Assembly: GCF_011046735.1 (NCBI RefSeq)
Contig: NZ_CP049258.1
Location: 2,312,001-2,376,000 of the forward strand
Length of the DNA stretch: 64,000 bases
Direction of reading: 5' to 3'
Origin: Nordella sp. HKS 07
GTDB lineage: Bacteria > Pseudomonadota > Alphaproteobacteria > Rhizobiales > Aestuariivirgaceae
This document shows, piece after piece, positions 59,147 through 64,000 of this stretch. A program made the translations under genes and the position numbers. The notes below the pieces were generated by a model. The model was not told where the DNA came from. It made no database searches and worked only from the letters and a program-made list of their open reading frames with translations. Every line of letters begins with the position of its first letter. Within the stretch, counting starts at the first letter, position 1.

Positions 59147-60451
59147 TTACAAAATGAACTTCGACAGATCGGTATTACGCGCCAGATCGCCCAGATTCTT
59201 CTCGACGAAATCCTTGTCGATCCTGACCGTCTCGCCGGAGCGGTCGGTCGCCGAATAGCTCACATCGTCGAGCACCCGCTCCATCACGGTCTGCAGACGC
59301 CTGGCGCCGATATTCTCGATCGCCGCATTGATCTCGGCGGCGATATCAGCGAGCGCGTCGATGCCGTCCTCGCTGAAGTCGAGCGTGACGCCCTCGGTCT
59401 GGAGCAGCGCCTTGTATTGCTTGATCAGGCTCGCCTCCGGCTCGGTCAGGATGCGGCGGAAATCGTCGCGTGTCAGCGCCTTGAGCTCGACGCGGATCGG
59501 CAGCCGGCCCTGCAGCTCAGGCAGCAGGTCGGACGGCTTGGCGATGTGGAAGGCGCCCGACGCGATGAAGAGGATATGATCGGTCTTCACCGGACCGTAT
59601 TTGGTCGACACCGTCGTGCCTTCGATGAGGGGCAGGAGATCGCGCTGCACGCCCTCGCGGCTCACATCCGCGCCCTGGCGCTCCGAGCGGGCACAGATCT
59701 TGTCGACCTCGTCGAGGAAGACAATGCCGTTGTTCTCGGTGACGTCGATCGCCTCCTGGGTGATCTGCTCCTGGTCGAGCAGCTTGTCGCTTTCCTCGGC
59801 GAGCAGAACTTCGTGGCTCGCCTTTACCGTCAAGCGCTTCGATTTGAGCCGATGCCCGAAGGCCTTGCCCAGCATGTCGGAGAGATTGATCACGCTCGCC
59901 GAACCCCCCGGCATGCCCGGAATGTCGAAGCTCGGCACCGCCGGCGAATCCATCACCTGGACCTCGATCTCCTTGGTGTCGAGCTCGCCCGAGCGCAGCT
60001 TCTTGCGGAAGCTCTCGCGCGTCGTCTCTGCTGCATTCACGCCGACGAGAGCATCGAGCACGCGGCTTTCCGCATTGATATGGGCCTGCGCCTCGACATC
60101 CTTGCGGCGCGCCGTCTTCACCATGCCGATCGCCGCCTCGAGCAGGTCGCGGATCATCTGCTCGACATCGCGCCCGACATAGCCGACTTCGGTGAACTTC
60201 GTCGCCTCCACCTTGATGAAGGGCGCATTGGCGAGCTTGGCGAGGCGGCGCGCGATCTCGGTCTTGCCCACGCCGGTGGGTCCGATCATCAGGATGTTCT
60301 TGGGCATCACCTCTTCTCGCAAGGAACCCTCGAGCTGCTTGCGCCGCCAGCGGTTGCGCAGCGCGATGGCGACGGCGCGCTTGGCGTCCTTCTGGCCGAC
60401 GATGTGACGGTCGAGTTCGGAAACGATTTCGCGGGGAGTAAAGTCGGTCAT
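59147..60451 (-). CDS. hslU: ATP-dependent protease ATPase subunit HslU
   Basis: Unfoldase of the HslUV (ClpYQ) protease. The 434-residue AAA+ protein has N-terminal [18 protein letters not shown]-loop GPTGVGKT (57-64), the pore [11 protein letters not shown] motif, a Walker [11 protein letters not shown] and the C-terminal sensor-2 [18 protein letters not shown]. The C-terminal FIL residues enter HslV. It is separated from hslV by an unrelated membrane protein gene. Confidence 0.96.
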   Translation of the reverse strand: MTDFTPREIVSELDRHIVGQKDAKRAVAIALRNRWRRKQLEGSLREEVMPKNILMIGPTGVGKTEIARRLAKLANAPFIKVEATKFTEVGYVGRDVEQMIRDLLEAAIGMVKTARRKDVEAQAHINAESRVLDALVGVNAAETTRESFRKKLRSGELDTKEIEVQVMDSPAVPSFDIPGMPGGSASVINLSDMLGKAFGHRLKSKRLTVKASHEVLLAEESDKLLDQEQITQEAIDVTENNGIVFLDEVDKICARSERQGADVSREGVQRDLLPLIEGTTVSTKYGPVKTDHILFIASGAFHIAKPSDLLPELQGRLPIRVELKALTRDDFRRILTEPEASLIKQYKALLQTEGVTLDFSEDGIDALADIAAEINAAIENIGARRLQTVMERVLDDVSYSATDRSGETVRIDKDFVEKNLGDLARNTDLSKFIL

Positions 60452-60458
60452 GGATAAC

Positions 60459-61496
60459 TCAGCTTCTGACGACAGGCAGATATTGGGTGAGGGATAAAGG
60501 AATGAAAGACATCACGGCGCGTCGCGCCCGCTGCCAGCCGACGCCCAGAAGGATGACGCTGGCGCCGATGAGGAGGAGCGTGATCCACGTCGCATTCTGC
60601 TCGCCGCCGAGGCGGGTGAAGGCATAGACCATGGCGCCGCCCAGATAAGCGAGCGAGGAGACGAGCAAGGCGCGCCGGTCGATGATAAGGGCGGCGAGCG
60701 TGAAGACGACCACGACGGCGACGGTGACGAGGCTCGTCTCAGGCGTCATTTCCTCACCCGACGAGATCAGCCCGGCGATCGGATGCACGATCAAGGGGGC
60801 CGCGATCAAGGTGAGCCAGAAGCCGCAATCGGCGCGCCGCGTCAGGCGCTCGCGGTCCGAACTGTCATACCACTGCGCCGCCGCCAGCGTGGCCAGTCCG
60901 GCGAACAGGAATAGACCATAGGTGACGGCTTCTGAGGTTTCACCGAAGAGCCTCGCATAGGCGGCGATGAAGGCGGCGACCAGGCTGCCGGCGAGAAGAA
61001 GAAGCGCGAAGGGCAGCCGGAAGCGCAGATAGAACAGAAGTGCGGCGAGGCTCGCGGCGAGGCCGGGGATCAGCAGGCTCTGCGGGAAGCCCGCCCATCC
61101 CATGTCGCTGTTGCCCATCTGGAGCAGCCCGTAGAGCTGCCAAGCCATGCCGGGCACGATGAACAGCGCCAGTATGATGCTGGGCAAGGTGAGCTTGAGC
61201 TGGCGCGTCAGATATTCGGCGAGCGCCCACATCACGGCGATGAATATGATGATGAATCCGGCGCCGAGCCCCAGGAAGGTGATATTGGCCGCCCACAGGC
61301 CGATGCTGAGCAGCACGACGCCGAGCGCAATGAAGAACTCGTTGAAGTTTTTCATGAACACGAAGCGTTCGTCGCCCGCCCCATGAAGATGCCGCGCCGC
61401 CTGGCGTTTCGCCGGCAGCTCCTGCAACGCCGCCGCTTGGCCTTCCGTGATGATGCCGCTCCTCACGGCCTCATCGAGATCGGCGCGTGTCAGCAT
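60459..61496 (-). CDS. DUF2157-family integral membrane protein
   Basis: A 345-residue protein with a short cytoplasmic N-terminus ([20 protein letters not shown], typical of DUF2157) and about ten hydrophobic segments. It has no recognised catalytic residues. It lies between hslV and hslU, overlapping the end of hslV by seven bases and ending seven bases before hslU, so it is probably part of their transcript. No function is known for this family. Confidence 0.85.
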   Translation of the reverse strand: MLTRADLDEAVRSGIITEGQAAALQELPAKRQAARHLHGAGDERFVFMKNFNEFFIALGVVLLSIGLWAANITFLGLGAGFIIIFIAVMWALAEYLTRQLKLTLPSIILALFIVPGMAWQLYGLLQMGNSDMGWAGFPQSLLIPGLAASLAALLFYLRFRLPFALLLLAGSLVAAFIAAYARLFGETSEAVTYGLFLFAGLATLAAAQWYDSSDRERLTRRADCGFWLTLIAAPLIVHPIAGLISSGEEMTPETSLVTVAVVVVFTLAALIIDRRALLVSSLAYLGGAMVYAFTRLGGEQNATWITLLLIGASVILLGVGWQRARRAVMSFIPLSLTQYLPVVRS

Positions 61497-62035
61497 GCGA
61501 GGCTTTCGACGGTCAGATTATTGTTTGTGTAGACGCAGATCTCGGCCGCGATGGCCATCGCCTTGCGGGCGATCGCTTCGGCTTCCATGTCGGTATCGAT
61601 CAGAGCCCGCGCCGCCGCCAGCGCATAATTGCCGCCCGAACCGATGCCGATCACGCCGCGCTCGGGCTCGAGCACGTCGCCAGTGCCGGTGAGCACCAGG
61701 CTGACCTGCGTGTCGGCGACGATCATCATGGCTTCCAGGCGCCTGAGATAGCGGTCGGTGCGCCAGTCCTTGGCGAGCTCGACGCAGGCGCGGGTGAGCT
61801 GGAGCGGATATTGCTCGAGTTTGGCTTCGAGCCGCTCGAACAGCGTCATGGCATCGGCGGTCGCGCCGGCGAAACCCGAGATCACCGAGCCTCCGGCCAG
61901 CGGCCTGACCTTGCGGGCGTTGGATTTGATGACCGTCTGGCCGATGGAGACCTGGCCGTCGCCCGCGATCACCACCCGGTTGCCTTTACGGAGGCTCAGT
62001 ATGGTCGTGCCGTGCCACTGCTGGGGATCGCTCAT
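61490..62035 (-). CDS. hslV: ATP-dependent protease peptidase subunit HslV
   Basis: Proteolytic subunit of HslUV. The 181-residue protein has the propeptide MSDPQQWHG removed before the catalytic threonine (T10, GTTI), [15 protein letters not shown]-like residues ([12 protein letters not shown]), [14 protein letters not shown] and the C-terminal [12 protein letters not shown] 62035 is used; the longer open frame reaches into a dispersed repeat. Belongs with hslU. Confidence 0.95.
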   Translation of the reverse strand: MSDPQQWHGTTILSLRKGNRVVIAGDGQVSIGQTVIKSNARKVRPLAGGSVISGFAGATADAMTLFERLEAKLEQYPLQLTRACVELAKDWRTDRYLRRLEAMMIVADTQVSLVLTGTGDVLEPERGVIGIGSGGNYALAAARALIDTDMEAEAIARKAMAIAAEICVYTNNNLTVESLAC

Positions 62036-62060
62036 GGAAGTCCTTTTCGTCGCCAAACCT

Positions 62061-62177
62061 AGCGCGTGATTAGGAAAAGTGGGTACCGGTTTTCCGTCCG
62101 ATCGCGCGCCAAACATAAGATTCCGATCACGTTTATCAATTCAGGTCGGTACGATCTGAATTGATCGTGATCCAGGG
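62061..62177 (+). repeat. Dispersed repeat family B, copy 1
   Basis: AGCGCGTGATTAGGAAAAGT, GGGTACCGGTTTTCCGTCCG, ATCGCGCGCCAAACATAAGA, TTCCGATCACGTTTATCAAT and TCAGGTCGGTACGATCTGAA, then TTGATCGTGATCCAGGG. The same order is found inverted at 33437-33546 and shortened at 34918-35001. It occupies the divergent hslV-hisB region. Confidence 0.75.
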
Positions 62178-62329
62178 CCGGGCGGGGCCCGGCTGGCCGT
62201 CATGTAGGCCTTGATAACCGAGAAGAAAAGCCTTGCGCCTGACGGCCAAGTTAACTCGGCGGCAGTGAAAGGGTGGTGCTGGCTTGCTGCACCTGCTAAG
62301 AGACCGCCGCAACAAAGGGTTAGAGGGCC

Positions 62330-62923
62330 ATGCGCAAGGCCAGCATCGAACGCAAGACCACCGAAACCGAGATCGCCGCGAGCGTCGTGCTCGATGGCAC
62401 CGGCGCCTATGACGTCAAGACCGGCGTCGGCTTCCTCGATCACATGTTGGAGCAGTTGGCCCGCCATTCGCTGATCGACATCAAGCTTCGCGCCAAAGGC
62501 GATCTCCATATCGATTTCCACCACACGACGGAGGATTCCGGCATCGCGCTGGGCCAGGCGGTGGCCAAGGCGCTCGGCGACCGCAAGGGCATCCGCCGCT
62601 ATGCGAGCCTGCATCTGCCGATGGACGAGGCGATGACGCGCGCCGCCATCGACGTGTCGGGCCGGCCCTTCCTTGTCTGGAAGGTCGATTTCTCGCGACC
62701 GAAGATCGGCGATTTCGACACCGAGCTGGTGCGCGAGTGGTTCCAGGCCTTCGCCATGAATGCCGGCATCACGCTGCATGTCGAAACGCTCTATGGCGAC
62801 AACAATCATCACATCGCCGAAAGCTGCTTCAAGGCGCTGGCGCGCTGCCTTCGCGAGGCGATCGAGATCGATCCGCGCCAGAAGGACCGCATTCCTTCGA
62901 CCAAGGGGTCGCTGAGCAAATAA
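62330..62923 (+). CDS. hisB: Imidazoleglycerol-phosphate dehydratase
   Basis: Sixth step of histidine synthesis. The 197-residue monofunctional enzyme has [15 protein letters not shown] (32-46), the metal-binding HHTTED (64-69), [11 protein letters not shown] and [20 protein letters not shown] near the C-terminus. GAGG lies close before the ATG. It begins the hisB-DUF2628-hisH unit. No phosphatase domain, unlike enterobacterial HisB. Confidence 0.96.
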   Translation: MRKASIERKTTETEIAASVVLDGTGAYDVKTGVGFLDHMLEQLARHSLIDIKLRAKGDLHIDFHHTTEDSGIALGQAVAKALGDRKGIRRYASLHLPMDEAMTRAAIDVSGRPFLVWKVDFSRPKIGDFDTELVREWFQAFAMNAGITLHVETLYGDNNHHIAESCFKALARCLREAIEIDPRQKDRIPSTKGSLSK

Positions 62924-63399
62924 TGGCCTGGTGGACCGCCCATAACAAACAGGGCCGCGGCGCCGACGACGTCGTCTTCGTGCGCGAGGGTTTCAGCTGG
63001 TGGGCCCTGCTCTTCCCGCTGCTCTGGCTCGCGGCCAAGGGCATGTGGATCGTCCTCGTCATCGCCGTCTCGGCGCAGCTGCTGATTTGGGCCGTCGCCG
63101 AAGCCTTGGGTTTCGGCGATGCGGTGCGGCTCATTTCCGGCCTCGCCATCAATCTCATTCTGGGCTTCCAGGGTAACGACCTGCTGCGCTGGACCTATGC
63201 ACGGCGCGGCTACGACGAAGTAGGCTTGGTCCAGGGCGATGATCTCGAGGAAGCGGAATACCGCTTCTTCAGCGAAGGTGGTGTGCCGCTCCCCGCCGCC
63301 GAGCCGCCGGCGTCCGACACACCGGCGCTCCCCGGCCTGTCGCGCAACTGGAAATCGTCCGAGCCCGATTTCATCTTTCCGGGATTCAGCCGGACATGA
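62923..63399 (+). CDS. DUF2628-family small membrane protein
   Basis: A 158-residue protein with hydrophobic segments (about 25-75, [20 protein letters not shown] and [19 protein letters not shown]), then a polar tail with [16 protein letters not shown]. The [10 protein letters not shown] patch is typical of this family. The start ATG overlaps the hisB stop TAA by one base, and the stop overlaps hisH. It is found inside the his operon in many Hyphomicrobiales; its function is unknown. Confidence 0.88.
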   Translation: MAWWTAHNKQGRGADDVVFVREGFSWWALLFPLLWLAAKGMWIVLVIAVSAQLLIWAVAEALGFGDAVRLISGLAINLILGFQGNDLLRWTYARRGYDEVGLVQGDDLEEAEYRFFSEGGVPLPAAEPPASDTPALPGLSRNWKSSEPDFIFPGFSRT

Positions 63400-64000
63400 G
63401 CCTCGTCGCCATCATCGATTACGGCTCCGGCAATCTCCATTCCGCGGCCAAGGCTTTCGAGCGTGCCGCCCGCGATGACGGCTCCTCCGCCCGGATCGCC
63501 GTGACATCGGACCCGCAAGAGGTACGCCGGGCCGAGCGTATTGTGCTGCCGGGGGTGGGCGCCTTCCGCGATTGCCATGACGGCCTCAAAGCCGTTCCCG
63601 GCATGTGGGAGACGCTCGCCGACGAGGTTCGCCGCGGCAAGCCCTTCCTCGGCATCTGCGTCGGCATGCAATTGATGGCCGATCGTGGCCTCGAGCATGT
63701 CGAGACACAGGGCTTCGGCTGGATCAGGGGCGATGTGAAAGTGATCGAGCCGCGAGATCCCACCCTCAAGATCCCGCATATGGGCTGGAACACGCTGGAC
63801 CCGGCCAGGCCTCATCAGCTGTTCGACGGTATCGCTCTCGGGGCTGCCGGACTTCATGCCTATTTCGTCCATTCCTATCATCTGGCGCCGAGCGACGGCG
63901 CGGCGCTGATTGCCACCGCCGATTATGGCGGGCCTGTAACCGCCTTCGTCGCCCGCGACAATATCGCCGGCAGCCAGTTCCATCCCGAGAAGAGCCAGGC
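63396..64000 (+). CDS. hisH: Imidazole glycerol phosphate synthase, glutaminase subunit (incomplete, right edge)
   Basis: Supplies ammonia from glutamine to HisF. The visible 201 residues contain [12 protein letters not shown] (5-16), the nucleophile C88 in [25 protein letters not shown], and the catalytic H196 and E198 in QFHPEKSQ. The C-terminal residues lie beyond the window. The start overlaps the DUF2628 stop as ATGA. Confidence 0.95.
   Translation, partial: MSLVAIIDYGSGNLHSAAKAFERAARDDGSSARIAVTSDPQEVRRAERIVLPGVGAFRDCHDGLKAVPGMWETLADEVRRGKPFLGICVGMQLMADRGLEHVETQGFGWIRGDVKVIEPRDPTLKIPHMGWNTLDPARPHQLFDGIALGAAGLHAYFVHSYHLAPSDGAALIATADYGGPVTAFVARDNIAGSQFHPEKSQ

Overview
The window looks like a chromosomal segment from a GC-rich alphaproteobacterium, most likely of the order Hyphomicrobiales (Rhizobiales). 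This rests on gene content and order: ftsE/ftsX/plsC beside hpt, phaAB divergent from phaR, glnK-amtB-ftsK-lolA-xth, leuS-lptE-holA, mnmE-mnmG-rsmG-parA-parB, rho-hemJ-hemE, a ppsR-maf-aroE-coaE-dnaQ run, secB/fxsA/Tim44/mltA/smr, hslV/hslU and hisB-DUF2628-hisH. No rRNA, tRNA, insertion sequence, prophage or CRISPR array was seen.

Layout. 1-8.9 kb: 5' part of a class II ribonucleotide reductase, a NYN-domain gene of visibly lower GC, a candidate small RNA, an NTF2-like protein, plsC/ftsX/ftsE, a zinc-ribbon membrane protein with hpt, a frameshifted SDR with a methyltransferase, and gloB with a cupin. 8.9-15 kb: a DMT exporter, the polyhydroxybutyrate genes phaB/phaA with divergent phaR, and a frameshifted PAS-GGDEF-EAL protein. 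15-24.2 kb: gamma-glutamyltransferase, fhs, a beta-barrel-like protein, a 1,080-residue kinase-like/glycosyltransferase fusion, and a UbiH-like monooxygenase. 24.4-31 kb: glnK-amtB behind a sigma-54 promoter, then ftsK, lolA, a structured intergenic region and xth. 31-35 kb: a LysR regulator with a divergent NmrA-like gene broken by a stop codon, a cyclic-nucleotide-binding protein, an OmpR-type regulator and a frameshifted L,D-transpeptidase. 35-40 kb: yggS, leuS, lptE, holA. 40-51 kb: parB, parA, rsmG, mnmG, mnmE, a DUF255 protein, rho, hemJ, hemE. 50.9-51.3 kb: probable chromosomal replication origin. 51.3-64 kb: ppsR, maf, aroE, coaE, dnaQ, secB, fxsA, Tim44-like, mltA, smr, an XRE regulator, hslU, a DUF2157 protein, hslV, hisB, DUF2628 and the start of hisH.

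How it fits together. The hemE-ppsR gap carries five DnaA-box-like sites. parAB and two 15/16-match parS sites lie 6.5-8.5 kb away, so this is an origin and segregation neighbourhood with housekeeping genes for replication (holA, dnaQ, ftsK), tRNA modification, haem synthesis and envelope maintenance. Two dispersed repeat families, each with three copies here, and several GC-rich palindromic elements occupy intergenic spaces and in places overlap gene starts or stops.

Most notable: the single-chain HprK-like/GalNAc-transferase-like/GT2 fusion (19575-22817); the triple C-rich-loop hairpin region before xth; the short promoter-to-terminator transcript unit at 1577-1672; and five broken genes, four by single-base indels, two of which are an extra C in the same C5 context and may be sequencing errors rather than biology.
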